Source of the DNA: JALZCH01 sp036387135
GTDB taxonomy: Bacteria > Acidobacteriota > Blastocatellia > Pyrinomonadales > Pyrinomonadaceae
Direction of reading: 5' to 3'
Length of the DNA: 64,000 nt
NCBI GenBank assembly: GCA_036387135.1
Contig: DASVUH010000075.1
Coordinates: forward strand, 21,378 to 85,377
This document shows positions 35,239-44,547 of this stretch, in pieces. How positions within the stretch are numbered: position 1 is the first letter of the stretch; the number at the start of each line of letters is the position of its first letter. The position numbers and the translations under genes are program-made. A model generated the notes under the pieces. That model was given only the letters and a program-made list of their open reading frames with translations, was not told the origin of the DNA and ran no database searches.

Positions 35239-36159
35239 ATGGATAATCGGCTGAAAAAAGCATTTAAAACCGAGGTTGATTGTCTGGTTTGCGGTCAAGC
35301 GAACGCAAAAGTTCTCGGCGTGCGCGGCAACCGCGAATACACAGGCGCTGACGCGCAGGCTGAACCGCATCTTTTTACCAACGTCGTCGAGTGCCGCAAC
35401 TGCGGTTTTATTTACACAAATCCGCAAATCAACGGCGTCGAGTTTTTAGAAGCCGAACATTACAACAACCCGGAAACTTATCAGTCGGACGCGGGCGAAA
35501 ATGTGGCGCAGATGTATCTGCATCGCGTTGCTTTCATCAAAAATTTTGTTCCGCAAGGCTCGCTCCTCGATGTCGGCGCGGGCAAAGGCGAGTTTGTCGC
35601 GGCAGCCGCCGAAAACGGGTTTCAAGCCGTCGGCGTCGAGCCTTCGCCGCGTTTCTGTCAATTTGCCGAAGAACATTTTAACGCGACTGTTTACAACGGC
35701 TTGCTGGAAACCTGCGCCGAGTTGAAAGGACATAAATTTGACGTAATTACCCTGCATCACGTTTTTGAACACGTCGAAAACCCGCACGAGCTTTTGGAAA
35801 ACCTGAAGGATTTTTTGAATCAGGACGGGATTGTTTATCTCGAAGTTCCGAACACGCAATCGGCGGCGACAAAATTAATAGACTTTTATTTCAGATTTCG
35901 CGGGCGAAATTGGTCTTGCAGGCTTTCTCCGCTTCATCCGCCGTTTCATAAATACGGTTATAATATTCAATCTTTGAAATTTATTCTCAGAAAACACGGC
36001 TATAAAATTATCAAAGCAGCGACGTTTTCGGCTTTCTCAAGGGGCTTTAGCGGGAATCTGCAAACCGCCGGCTTGCGAAATTATGCGTTTAAGAGCGCCG
36101 TTAGAACGTTTGATTTGCTGGGAAATCGAGATATGCTGGCTGTTGTCGCAAAAAAGTGA
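35239..36159 (+). CDS. SAM-dependent methyltransferase with N-terminal zinc ribbon
   Basis: A 306-aa protein with a Cys4 zinc ribbon (C15, C18, C52, C55; CxxC pairs) followed by a class I methyltransferase domain: LLDVGAGKGEFVAAA (109-123) and DVITLHHVFEHVENPHELLENL. This resembles the sugar C- or O-methyltransferases of polysaccharide loci, where the zinc domain helps to bind the substrate. It may act on the glycan or on a nucleotide sugar. No membrane segment is present. The preceding 65 bases contain no obvious signal. Confidence 0.82.
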   Translation: MDNRLKKAFKTEVDCLVCGQANAKVLGVRGNREYTGADAQAEPHLFTNVVECRNCGFIYTNPQINGVEFLEAEHYNNPETYQSDAGENVAQMYLHRVAFIKNFVPQGSLLDVGAGKGEFVAAAAENGFQAVGVEPSPRFCQFAEEHFNATVYNGLLETCAELKGHKFDVITLHHVFEHVENPHELLENLKDFLNQDGIVYLEVPNTQSAATKLIDFYFRFRGRNWSCRLSPLHPPFHKYGYNIQSLKFILRKHGYKIIKAATFSAFSRGFSGNLQTAGLRNYAFKSAVRTFDLLGNRDMLAVVAKK

Positions 36160-36241
36160 TTTGGAATCCAAATCTTTAACTTTGCGTTTTTGGAGACTCA
36201 ATCAAATTTGTTTTTGATTGAATGAGTTTTATTCGGATTTA

Positions 36242-37342
36242 ATGAAAGTTTTAGCTATCGTTCCGTACCAACTGGATTATTGCGCCGGGCAAAGATTTCG
36301 CATTGAATTGTGGGCGAAAGAGCTGGCGCGGCGCGGCATCCAAGTCGAGTATCTGTCTTTTACGGACAAAGATTTGACCGACGTTCTTCACAAGCGCGGA
36401 TACGTTGTCAAAAAGGGTTCGATGATTTTGAGCGCCTTCGCCAAACAGCTTAAAAATACTCTGACTTCGGAAAAACCCGATTTGGTTTTTATTTATCGTG
36501 AGGCGGCAATTATCGGTCCGGCGATTATCGAAAGAATTATTCGGCGGTGGAATGTTCCGATGGTTTACGATCTGGACGAACCGCTTTTTATTCCGCTTTA
36601 CAGCGCCGCTAACGGAAGCTTTACCCGGCTTAGATTTGTCTCAAAGGTTAACAAGCTGTTTGAAATGAGCGATGCGGTTTTCGTTTCCAGTCAGGCATTA
36701 GCCGATTACGCCGGAAAATATAACGATAATGTCAAGATTGTCCCGATGACCGTTGACACCGAGCGATATAAACCGCTTGAGAATAAGCGGCAGAATGCCA
36801 AACCGATCATAACCTGGGTCGGCACGCGCACGAACCAGCTAAACGTTGCTCTGGCTGTTCCCGCTTTGCGAAAGCTGCGCGAAGAAACGGATTTTACTTT
36901 AAGAATAATCGCGGACGATCCGGTTGAATATGAAGGATTGGATGTGGAGTTTCACGAATGGAGTTATGACAAGGAGGTGCCGCTTTTGCAGGAAAGCGAC
37001 ATCGGAATCGTGCCGGTCAAGCATAACGATTGGGGACCTTATAAATTCTTTTTCAAGACAATTCAATATATGAGCGCCGGATTGCCCGTCGTCGCGAGCG
37101 CGCTCGGTTCAAATCTGGAAAATATTGAAGACGGGAAAAGCGGTTTTTTGGCGAAAACCGAAGATGATTGGTATGACAAAATCAAGATTTTGCTTGAAAA
37201 CGGCGAAATGCGAAGGACATTTGGCGTCGAAGGGCGAAAAATGGTGATGGAAAAATTCGACATTCAAAAGCAGTACGATTTTCTGGAAAAAGAATTTAAT
37301 CTGCTCAAAGAAAAGGCTGGATTTAGCAATAAAACGCGGTAA
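36242..37342 (+). CDS. Glycosyltransferase family 4-like
   Basis: A GT-B protein of about 366 aa. MKVLAIVPYQLDYCAGQRFRIELWAKEL starts the acceptor domain, and the donor domain has ITWVGTRTNQLNVALAVPALR, VEFHEWSYDKEVPLLQESDIGIVPV and FKTIQYMSAGLPVVASALGSNLENI. I chose ATG 36242 because the additional eight codons from the TTG at 36218 do not look conserved. The N-terminal glycine-containing loop is close to other GT4 enzymes of exopolysaccharide loci. Donor unknown. Confidence 0.82.
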   Translation: MKVLAIVPYQLDYCAGQRFRIELWAKELARRGIQVEYLSFTDKDLTDVLHKRGYVVKKGSMILSAFAKQLKNTLTSEKPDLVFIYREAAIIGPAIIERIIRRWNVPMVYDLDEPLFIPLYSAANGSFTRLRFVSKVNKLFEMSDAVFVSSQALADYAGKYNDNVKIVPMTVDTERYKPLENKRQNAKPIITWVGTRTNQLNVALAVPALRKLREETDFTLRIIADDPVEYEGLDVEFHEWSYDKEVPLLQESDIGIVPVKHNDWGPYKFFFKTIQYMSAGLPVVASALGSNLENIEDGKSGFLAKTEDDWYDKIKILLENGEMRRTFGVEGRKMVMEKFDIQKQYDFLEKEFNLLKEKAGFSNKTR

Positions 37343-37459
37343 ATAGTTGATAATAATCAAGACCGGAATTTTAAATCGAAAACGTTAAAGAAGCCGGTCT
37401 AAAAATAAGGAGTAAAGTTTTAAGCTGAGATTGGCTGGTTTCTTTACTCAAGTAATTAA

Positions 37460-38833
37460 ATGGAAAAGTTTTTTGTTCTCATTTGCGTAATACTCGGAAT
37501 CGGAGTTTCTCTTTTTCTTTTTCCGTACGGTTTTCTCGCCGCGCTGTTCTGCGCTGTTTGTTCATTGATCACGTTTGCAATTCTCAGGCGTTCAAAAGAG
37601 GAAAACCAATTTCTGCTTCAAATTTTTTTAGCGGGTTTAGTGCTTAGAGTTTTAGCGGGCACAATAATTCACGTTTTCGACTTGTACCCGTTTTTTGGCG
37701 GAGACTCGCTGACATATGACGCTCGCGGGTGGCTGCTGACTGAAATCTGGTTCGGGCAAGCGCCGAGGCTCGACGCATACGGTGAGTTTGTGGTTTCAAC
37801 CAATAACGTCGGGTGGGGAATGCATTATATGGTCGCCTGCATTTATACGATTCTCGGTCGGAATATGCTGGCGGTTCAGTATTTCAGTTGTGTCGTGGGA
37901 GCGGCGACGGCGCCGGCAATTTATATTTGCGCTCACAAAATTTTTAATAATATTCGAGTTGCGCGAATCAGCGGATTGATCGTCGCTTTGTGTCCTTCGC
38001 TGATTATTTGGTCGAGCCAGGTTATGAAAGACGGATTTATTATTTTTCTTCTGGTTATTGTAATGATTTCTTTACTTAACCTTTTAGAAAAACTCGATTA
38101 TGTGTCATTAATAATTTTGATTTTGTCTCTTTTCTGCATTATCTCGCTTCGCTTTTATATCTTTTATATGGTCGCGGTAGCCGTCGTCGGGAGTTTCGCG
38201 GTGGGAACCGACAGCCTCAGCGGGCGATCCATTTTAAGACGATTGGCTGCTCTTGTTTTAATCGGCGTAGGAGCAACGCAAATGGGCATTATCAATCGAG
38301 CGACCAAGGAAATCGATAATTTGACTGACCTGGAACAAATTCAAAACTCAAGAAAAGCGCTGGCGACCGCTCAGAGCGATATTTACAAAGATAAAGGCGC
38401 AGGTTACGGCGAAGATTTGGACGTTTCAACGGCGGAAGGAGCGATTTCAGCGATTCCGCTTGGATTTTCTTATCTGATGCTGGCACCGTTTCCCTGGCAA
38501 ATCAGAAATTTTCGGCAAGCTATTACGCTACCGGAAATGATGCTTTGGTGGGCTTCGCTTCCGTTATTGGTAACGGGTTTATGGTACACCGTTAGAAAAA
38601 GGTTTCGAGGTTCGATAGGGATTTTGTTTTTCACTTTTATGCTGACCGTTGCCTATTCGATTTTTCAGTCAAACGTCGGAATGGCATATCGGCAGCGCGC
38701 GCAGATTCAGGTCTTCCTGTTTATTTTTATCGCCGTTGGCTGGACGGTTATGCAGGAAAAAAGAGAAAACCGAAATTATTTAAAAAACATTGAGCATCAG
38801 CGCTTAAGAGAGAAAATGAGGCGCAGAGATTAA
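37460..38833 (+). CDS. Polytopic membrane protein, GT-C/Wzy-like candidate; paralogue at 61828
   Basis: A 457-aa protein with about 9-11 hydrophobic segments. A conserved acidic loop FGGDSLTYDARGW follows the second or third segment, as in GT-C enzymes where an Asp near the outer face is catalytic. The C-terminal end (RQRAQIQVFLF, AVGWTVMQEKRE) is almost identical to the paralogue at 61828. It could be a polyprenyl-linked glycosyltransferase or a polymerase; I cannot decide. It lies just before an asparagine-synthase-like gene, eight bases away. Confidence 0.6.
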   Translation: MEKFFVLICVILGIGVSLFLFPYGFLAALFCAVCSLITFAILRRSKEENQFLLQIFLAGLVLRVLAGTIIHVFDLYPFFGGDSLTYDARGWLLTEIWFGQAPRLDAYGEFVVSTNNVGWGMHYMVACIYTILGRNMLAVQYFSCVVGAATAPAIYICAHKIFNNIRVARISGLIVALCPSLIIWSSQVMKDGFIIFLLVIVMISLLNLLEKLDYVSLIILILSLFCIISLRFYIFYMVAVAVVGSFAVGTDSLSGRSILRRLAALVLIGVGATQMGIINRATKEIDNLTDLEQIQNSRKALATAQSDIYKDKGAGYGEDLDVSTAEGAISAIPLGFSYLMLAPFPWQIRNFRQAITLPEMMLWWASLPLLVTGLWYTVRKRFRGSIGILFFTFMLTVAYSIFQSNVGMAYRQRAQIQVFLFIFIAVGWTVMQEKRENRNYLKNIEHQRLREKMRRRD

Positions 38834-38840
38834 ATATTGA

Positions 38841-40724
38841 ATGTGTGGAATTGTTGGAATTGTTAATGCCGGTTCGCGCGCTGTTGAACGAGACGTTTTG
38901 GCGCGAATGAATGGGGCGATTGTTCACCGCGGACCGGACGAAGACGGATTTTACGTCAAAGAAAACGTCGGGTTGGCGATGCGGCGTCTTGCAATCATTG
39001 ATTTGGCGGGCGGGCAGCAGCCGATTTTTAACCGAGACCGCACAAAAGCGATTGTTTTTAACGGCGAGATTTATAATTTTCACGAGCTGCGCGCCGATTT
39101 GGAAAAGCTCGGACATCAATTTTACACCCGCTGTGATACCGAAATCATCGTTCATCTCTACGACCGATACGGAGTTGACTGCGTTCAGCATTTGCGCGGA
39201 ATGTTTGCGTTCGCGATTTGGGACGAGCACGAAAAATCTCTCTTTATCGCCCGCGACCGGGTTGGAAAAAAGCCTCTGCTCTACTCGCATCGTGCGAACG
39301 GCGATTTAATCTTCGGTTCGGAATTTCGGGCGCTTCTTCAGCACCCGGACATCAGCCGCGAAGTTGATTTTGAAGCAATTCATAATTATCTGTCGTACCT
39401 GTGTGTTCCCGCGCCGCTGACGGCTTACAAAGAGATTCGCAAGCTCGAACCCGGACATTGGCTGCTCTGGAAAAACGGCGAAACGAAAACCGAGCGTTAC
39501 TGGCAACCGGATTTTTCTCGAAAAATCAAAATTTCCGACACGGAAGCCGAAGCTGAAACGCTAAGACTGCTGCGCGAATCGGTTCGCCTGCGCTTGATTT
39601 CCGAAGTCCCGCTCGGCGCTTTTCTCTCCGGCGGCGTTGATTCATCGGCTGTTGTCGCGTTGATGGCGCAGGAATCGCCGACGCCCGTTAAGACCTTTTC
39701 CATCGGTTTTGAAGAGCAGGATTACAGCGAGCTAAAATACGCCCGCCAGGTCGCCGCGCATGTTGGTGCGGAGCATCACGAATTTATTGTCAAACCCGAT
39801 GCCCTGGATGTTTTGCCGACTTTGGTTGAGCATTACGGCGAGCCTTACGCAGATTCGAGCGCGATTCCGACTTATTACGTCGCGCGCGAAACCAGAAAGC
39901 ATGTCACCGTAGCTTTAAACGGCGACGGCGGTGACGAAAGTTTTGCCGGTTACGAGCGTTACGCGGCGATGCGGCTGGCGGAAAAATATCACCGTTTACC
40001 GCGTTTGATGCGCGAGCAGGTTATTGAGCGAGCCGTTAATCTCGTGCCGACTTCCGAACTGCGAAAAAGCCGCGCACGCGACGCCAAGCGTTTTTTGCAA
40101 GCCGCGAGCCTGCCGCGCGTCGAACGATATTTTCAATGGGTCGGCGCTATAGGGGACGAAACGAAAAAGGCGCTTTACACCGCAGATTTTCAGAAACAAA
40201 TTTCGGGAAATCATCCGGCAGAGTTACTGCAAAATTGGTTCGCGCAAGCAAACGGAATCGGGATTGTAGATGCGACGATGATGACTGACCAGCAAACTTA
40301 TTTGCCCAATGATTTGCTCGTCAAGGTTGACATTGCTTCGATGGCGGTTTCGCTCGAAGCCCGTTCGCCGCTGCTCGATCATAAAGTTATCGAATTTGCC
40401 GCCAGTCTGCCCGATTCGATAAAATTGCGCGGCGCGGAAACAAAATCTTTGCTCAAACGAGTCGCCGCCCGGCTCGTTCCGCGCGAAGTCATTTACCGCC
40501 GCAAAATGGGATTTGGCGTTCCAATCGCCGGTTGGATTCGCGGCGAAATGAAGGAATTTGTTCGAGAAGTTTTGCTTTCTGAAAAAGCGCAAAAACGCGG
40601 TTTATTAAAACCGGAAGTTGTCTCGCGTCTGGTCGTCGAACACACCGAAAGCGGGCGCGACCACGGCGCGCAGTTGTGGACGCTTTTAATGCTCGAACTT
40701 TGGTTCAAGCGATTTATTGATTAA
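38841..40724 (+). CDS. asnB: Asparagine synthase-type glutamine amidotransferase
   Basis: Class II glutaminase domain with Cys2 as nucleophile (MCGIVGIVNA), RRLAIIDLAGGQQP and the glutamine-pocket FNGEIYNF. The synthetase domain has the PP-loop LSGGVDSSAVVALM (about residue 264) and the aspartate-binding RSPLLDHKVIEFAASLPD. At 627 aa it is normal for the family. In glycan and exosortase loci such enzymes may amidate a sugar acid instead of aspartate, and the presence here of glycan genes on both sides supports that; the reaction itself is inferred. Full-length, no lesions. Confidence 0.87.
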   Translation: MCGIVGIVNAGSRAVERDVLARMNGAIVHRGPDEDGFYVKENVGLAMRRLAIIDLAGGQQPIFNRDRTKAIVFNGEIYNFHELRADLEKLGHQFYTRCDTEIIVHLYDRYGVDCVQHLRGMFAFAIWDEHEKSLFIARDRVGKKPLLYSHRANGDLIFGSEFRALLQHPDISREVDFEAIHNYLSYLCVPAPLTAYKEIRKLEPGHWLLWKNGETKTERYWQPDFSRKIKISDTEAEAETLRLLRESVRLRLISEVPLGAFLSGGVDSSAVVALMAQESPTPVKTFSIGFEEQDYSELKYARQVAAHVGAEHHEFIVKPDALDVLPTLVEHYGEPYADSSAIPTYYVARETRKHVTVALNGDGGDESFAGYERYAAMRLAEKYHRLPRLMREQVIERAVNLVPTSELRKSRARDAKRFLQAASLPRVERYFQWVGAIGDETKKALYTADFQKQISGNHPAELLQNWFAQANGIGIVDATMMTDQQTYLPNDLLVKVDIASMAVSLEARSPLLDHKVIEFAASLPDSIKLRGAETKSLLKRVAARLVPREVIYRRKMGFGVPIAGWIRGEMKEFVREVLLSEKAQKRGLLKPEVVSRLVVEHTESGRDHGAQLWTLLMLELWFKRFID

Positions 40725-40783
40725 ATTTGAACGCAAAAGAGAGTGATAATTTTTAAGATTGAAAATTTATTTTAAAACTTGAA

Positions 40784-41275
40784 ATGTCTGAAAATACAGT
40801 ATTCACCAAAGGTAAAATTCCAGATGTCGTTGTTTATCCATTAAGAAAATTTGTTGACGAGCGCGGCTGGCTTGCGGAATTGTTTCGCCACGATGAGTTA
40901 AGCGAGGAATTTTATCCCGTGATGGGTTACATTTCAGTGACTGAGCCGGGCGTTCAGCGCGGTCCGCACGAACACGTTGAACAAGCCGATTTGTTTTGTT
41001 TTATCGGTCCTTCAAATTTCAAGCTCCGCGTTTGGGACAACCGCGCAGCTTCGGACACTTTCGGACGGATGATGACTTTATTCGTCGGCGCGGACAATCC
41101 GCAGGCTGTTATTATTCCGAAAGGCGTCGCACACGGTTACAAAAACATCGGTTCGGTTCCCGGCGTCGTGATCAATTGTCCGAATCGGCTTTATCTGGGC
41201 GTCGGCAAAAAAGAACCGATTGACGAAATTCGCCACGAAGACGATCCGAACACGGTTTTTCGGATGGAAGATTAA
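40784..41275 (+). CDS. RmlC-like cupin protein
   Basis: A 163-aa cupin related to dTDP-sugar 3,5-epimerases (RmlC superfamily): LRKFVDERGWLAELFRHDE, then VQRGPHEHVEQADLFCFIG and IIPKGVAHGYKNIG. It has the first metal/active-site His pair (HEH) and the second conserved His. It is shorter than and different from the RmlC homologue at 33578. Found between asnB and a GT4 gene, it could be an epimerase of a second sugar pathway or a non-catalytic isomerase relative. Substrate unknown. Confidence 0.75.
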   Translation: MSENTVFTKGKIPDVVVYPLRKFVDERGWLAELFRHDELSEEFYPVMGYISVTEPGVQRGPHEHVEQADLFCFIGPSNFKLRVWDNRAASDTFGRMMTLFVGADNPQAVIIPKGVAHGYKNIGSVPGVVINCPNRLYLGVGKKEPIDEIRHEDDPNTVFRMED

Positions 41276-41288
41276 CCGCCGGTTAAAA

Positions 41289-41320
41289 ATTCAAAATCGA
41301 GCGAACCGAAGATTTTGAAT
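41289..41320. other. Perfect 10-bp inverted repeat before the GT4 gene
   Basis: ATTCAAAATC (41289-41298) and GATTTTGAAT (41311-41320) are perfect reverse complements with a 12-base loop. It has no T run, so a terminator is unlikely; a regulatory hairpin or a binding site is possible. It lies in the open frame upstream of the GT4 gene at 41341, right after the preceding stop codon. Confidence 0.55.
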
Positions 41321-41340
41321 CGAAAATCGAAGTCGAAAAA

Positions 41341-42615
41341 CTGAAAAACCAGCAAACAATTTGGAACAAACAACCCGCTAGAACGAAAGTCGCCCGCTTA
41401 ATCGCGCGCCTCAACACGGGCGGTCCGGCGCGGCACGTCGTTTGGCTAACCGACGGATTAAAAGACGAATTCGACACGACGCTCATTTGTGGATCAGTTC
41501 CGGCAAATGAGGGCGATATGAGTTATTTCGCTCGGCAGCACGGCGTCGAACCGCTTCTAATCCCGGAAATGAGCCGCGAGCTTTCGCCCAAAGACATCGT
41601 TTCGCTCTGGAAAATCTATCGTTTTTTGCGCCGCGAAAAACCCTTTATCATTCACACGCACACGGCAAAAGCCGGAACTTTGGGTCGCGTCGCCGGTTTC
41701 GCCTATCGCTGGCTGACATTTTCAGCGTTTGTCGGGCGACCGCGCCCGGTGCGTTTTATTCACACTTATCACGGTCATGTTTTTCACAGTTATTACGGCA
41801 AACTAAAAACCGCTTTTTTTCTGACAATCGAACGCGTTCTGGCTCGGATGGCGACCGATAAAATCTTTGTTTTGAGCGAGCGGCAGCGTTGGGAGATAAA
41901 CGAAAAATACGGCGTCGGGCGCGGCGAGCAATTTGAAATTGTACCGCTCGGCATTGATCTCGTGCCGTTTGAAAATTGGCGCGAGAAAAGACCGATTTTG
42001 CGTCGCGAGCTAAACGCCACAGACGATGAGATTTTAGTCGGGATCGTTGGCAGATTAACGCAGGTTAAGAATCATTCGCTTTTTTTGCGAGTCGCCAAGC
42101 AATGGCAAAACGAAGCGGCGGAAACAGATTTGCCTTCTGTTCGTTTTATCGTTATCGGCGATGGCGATTTGCGCGGGAATCTGGAAAAAGAAGCAGTCGA
42201 ATTAAATTTAAAAAACACAGTTTTCCTCGGCGAGCGCAACGACGAAGACATTTTTTATCCGGCGCTCGATGTTGTCGCGCTGACTTCTTTTAACGAAGGC
42301 ACGCCGCTGACTCTGATTGAAGCGATGGCAAACGAGCGCCCGGTGATTTCAACCGCCGTTGGCGGAGTCGTTGATTTGCTCGGTGCGGAAGAAGCTGCCG
42401 AGGACGAAAATTCGCGTTACATTATCGGATTACGGGGGATTTCGATTCCTTCGGATGATGCAGAAAGTTTCTTTGAAGGTTTAAAGCGGCTTGTCAAAGA
42501 CAAAAAATTGCGCGACAATTTCGCCACAGAAGGAGCGAATTTTGTTCGACAAAAATATTCAAAAGAACGACTCTTAGCCGATGTTCGGCGGCTTTACGAA
42601 AGTTTTGAGATTTGA
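41341..42615 (+). CDS. Glycosyltransferase family 4 lacking a canonical start codon
   Basis: A retaining GT-B transferase with LIHTHTAKAGTLGRVAGFA-like acceptor-domain sequence, VGIVGRLTQVKNHSLFL and ALDVVALTSFNEGTPLTLIEAMANERPVI in the donor domain. The first in-frame ATG (41518) would delete the conserved N-terminal strand and glycine loop (VARLIARLNTGGPARHVVWL, codons from 41389). The frame is open from 41287 without ATG, GTG or TTG; CTG 41341 and ATT 41359 are the only plausible starts. One extra A in the A5 run at 41336 would restore a TTG start at 41315. The start given is provisional. Confidence 0.7.
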   Translation: MKNQQTIWNKQPARTKVARLIARLNTGGPARHVVWLTDGLKDEFDTTLICGSVPANEGDMSYFARQHGVEPLLIPEMSRELSPKDIVSLWKIYRFLRREKPFIIHTHTAKAGTLGRVAGFAYRWLTFSAFVGRPRPVRFIHTYHGHVFHSYYGKLKTAFFLTIERVLARMATDKIFVLSERQRWEINEKYGVGRGEQFEIVPLGIDLVPFENWREKRPILRRELNATDDEILVGIVGRLTQVKNHSLFLRVAKQWQNEAAETDLPSVRFIVIGDGDLRGNLEKEAVELNLKNTVFLGERNDEDIFYPALDVVALTSFNEGTPLTLIEAMANERPVISTAVGGVVDLLGAEEAAEDENSRYIIGLRGISIPSDDAESFFEGLKRLVKDKKLRDNFATEGANFVRQKYSKERLLADVRRLYESFEI

Positions 42616-42733
42616 CTGCTCGATTAGAGCAATGCTTGGGCAATAAGATGCCGTTTAAATTTATCAATTTTTTGCAGGTAAACGAGTTGAACAAACTTTC
42701 TAAGCAGTTTTAGGAAAGGTTCGGTTCGCGGTT

Positions 42734-44542
42734 ATGTTTTCAGTTCCTCTCAATCCGTTTTTAATCGCCGCAATCGCTTTCGTTTTAGCGATTGTTCTGA
42801 CTTATATTGTCCGCGAGGCGGCTCATAAAATCGGTTTTGTCGCGAAACCGAAATTAGACCGCTGGCACAAACGCCCGACCGCGATGATGGGCGGCGTGGC
42901 AATTTTTCTGACGACCATTCTGACTTATTTTCTTTTTCTGCCGCATACGAGAGAATCGCTCGTGGTCGTCGCCGGCAGCGCTGTGCTTTTTCTGGTCGGT
43001 TTGATTGACGACATCCTGCACATTAAACCGTATCAAAAGCTCTTCGGTCAGCTTGTCGGGACGGCTATCGTCACCGGGTTCGGTCTGGTTTTACCGTGGA
43101 CAGATTCAGAGCTTTTTAATATTTTTATCACGGCATTCTGGCTCGTCGGAATCACGAACGCGATTAATCTGCTCGACAATATGGACGGGCTGGCAGCCGG
43201 GATCGCCGGAATCGCCGCTTCGGCGCTCGCCGTCACGATGGCGGTTAACGGGCAGACAAACGAGCTTTTATTGCTGATGGGTTTTATCGCCGCGCTTGCC
43301 GGATTTTTGCGTTACAACTTTAATCCCGCTTCGATTTTTATGGGCGATTGCGGCTCGATGTTTGTCGGATTTTTTCTTGCCAGCTCGGTTCTGCTCAACA
43401 ACAACGGCGGGCAATCGCGGAGCATTTTTTCGGTTTTGGCAGTTCCGGTTTTGACTCTCTTCGTGCCGATTTTCGACACGACTTTTGTCACGGTTTTACG
43501 TAAATTGTGGGGACGCAAAGCATCGCAGGGCGGGCGCGACCACACTTCGCACCGGCTTGTGGCGCTCGGTTTGTCGGAACGCTCGGCGGTTTTGATGCTT
43601 TACGGTTTTGCGGCGCTCGCAGGCGCTTTGGCTTTCGCCGTGCGCGAGCTTCGCGCCGATCAAAGTCTCGCGCTGGTCGGAGTGTTTATTGTCGCGTTGA
43701 CGATTGTCGGCGTTTATTTAGGCAAGGTTCACATTTACGAAGAACAATCGGATGACGGTGTGAGAGAAAAACCCGCTTTCGGTTTTCTTCTCGACCTTTC
43801 GCACAAACGGAGAGTTTTTGAAATTATTCTCGATGTTTTGCTGATCGCTTTGTCATATTACGGCGCTTACGTTTTGCTTTTCGGCTCGCTGGAAAACCCG
43901 GTTAATTGGGAGCTTTTCTTAAAATCACTGCCGATTTTGATTGTTTTAAAACTTTTCGCGTTTCTCTTTGCCGGAGTTTATCGCGGAATGTGGCGGTATA
44001 CGAGTCTCAAGGATTTATCAACTTACGCCAAAGGAGTCGGTTTCGGTACGACGTTGAGCATTTTGGCGCTGCTGGCTTTGTATCGCTTTGAATTTTTTTC
44101 GCGCACGGTTTTCTTTCTCGACGCGGTAATTCTGTTTTTGGCGCTTTCGGGAAGCCGTCTGGCATTTCGTCTTTTCCGCGAGTTTTTGCCCGCTCCGCAA
44201 GCGGTTAACGGACGCAGAATCCTGATTTACGGTGCCGGAGACGGCGGCGAGCTGGTTTTGCGCGAGATTTATAACAATCCACATCTTAATTACAAACCAA
44301 TCGGATTTGTTGACGACGACCCGCTAAAAAAAGGTAAAAAGATTCGAGGTTTGCTGGTGTTTGGAGGCAACGGCTCGATCCCGGAAATTTGTCGCGAGTA
44401 TGAGATTAACGAAATTTTGCTCTCGTCAAACAAAATCAAGCTCGAACGCCTGCGCGAGCTGCGCCGCGAATGTGAAAGCGTCCAGGTCGAGCTTAAACGC
44501 GCATCTTTCCGGGTCGAGCCGCTCGATGATTTTTTAGATTAA
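42734..44542 (+). CDS. WecA/MraY-family sugar-1-phosphate transferase fused to a FlaA1-like Rossmann module
   Basis: Residues 1-335 form a polytopic phosphoglycosyl transferase: KPKLDRWHKRPTAMMGG, LVGLIDDILHIKPYQKL (DD motif), NLLDNMDGLAAG, FMGDCGSMFVGF and GGRDHTSHRLVALGLS. This type loads GlcNAc-1-P or a similar sugar onto undecaprenyl phosphate and starts the chain. A second part (about 360-602) has four membrane helices and a Rossmann-type domain (RRILIYGAGDGGELVLREI, GFVDDDPLKKGKKIRG), as at the N-terminus of FlaA1/CapD, but without the dehydratase domain. The fusion is unusual and the second part may bind a nucleotide. Confidence 0.85.
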   Translation: MFSVPLNPFLIAAIAFVLAIVLTYIVREAAHKIGFVAKPKLDRWHKRPTAMMGGVAIFLTTILTYFLFLPHTRESLVVVAGSAVLFLVGLIDDILHIKPYQKLFGQLVGTAIVTGFGLVLPWTDSELFNIFITAFWLVGITNAINLLDNMDGLAAGIAGIAASALAVTMAVNGQTNELLLLMGFIAALAGFLRYNFNPASIFMGDCGSMFVGFFLASSVLLNNNGGQSRSIFSVLAVPVLTLFVPIFDTTFVTVLRKLWGRKASQGGRDHTSHRLVALGLSERSAVLMLYGFAALAGALAFAVRELRADQSLALVGVFIVALTIVGVYLGKVHIYEEQSDDGVREKPAFGFLLDLSHKRRVFEIILDVLLIALSYYGAYVLLFGSLENPVNWELFLKSLPILIVLKLFAFLFAGVYRGMWRYTSLKDLSTYAKGVGFGTTLSILALLALYRFEFFSRTVFFLDAVILFLALSGSRLAFRLFREFLPAPQAVNGRRILIYGAGDGGELVLREIYNNPHLNYKPIGFVDDDPLKKGKKIRGLLVFGGNGSIPEICREYEINEILLSSNKIKLERLRELRRECESVQVELKRASFRVEPLDDFLD

Positions 44543-44547
44543 ATTAA

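Noticed and set aside
37360..37400. Possible terminator (AGACCGG ... CCGGTCT) before the 37460 gene
   Set aside because: Only a 7-bp stem with a 27-base loop and no T run; too weak to call.
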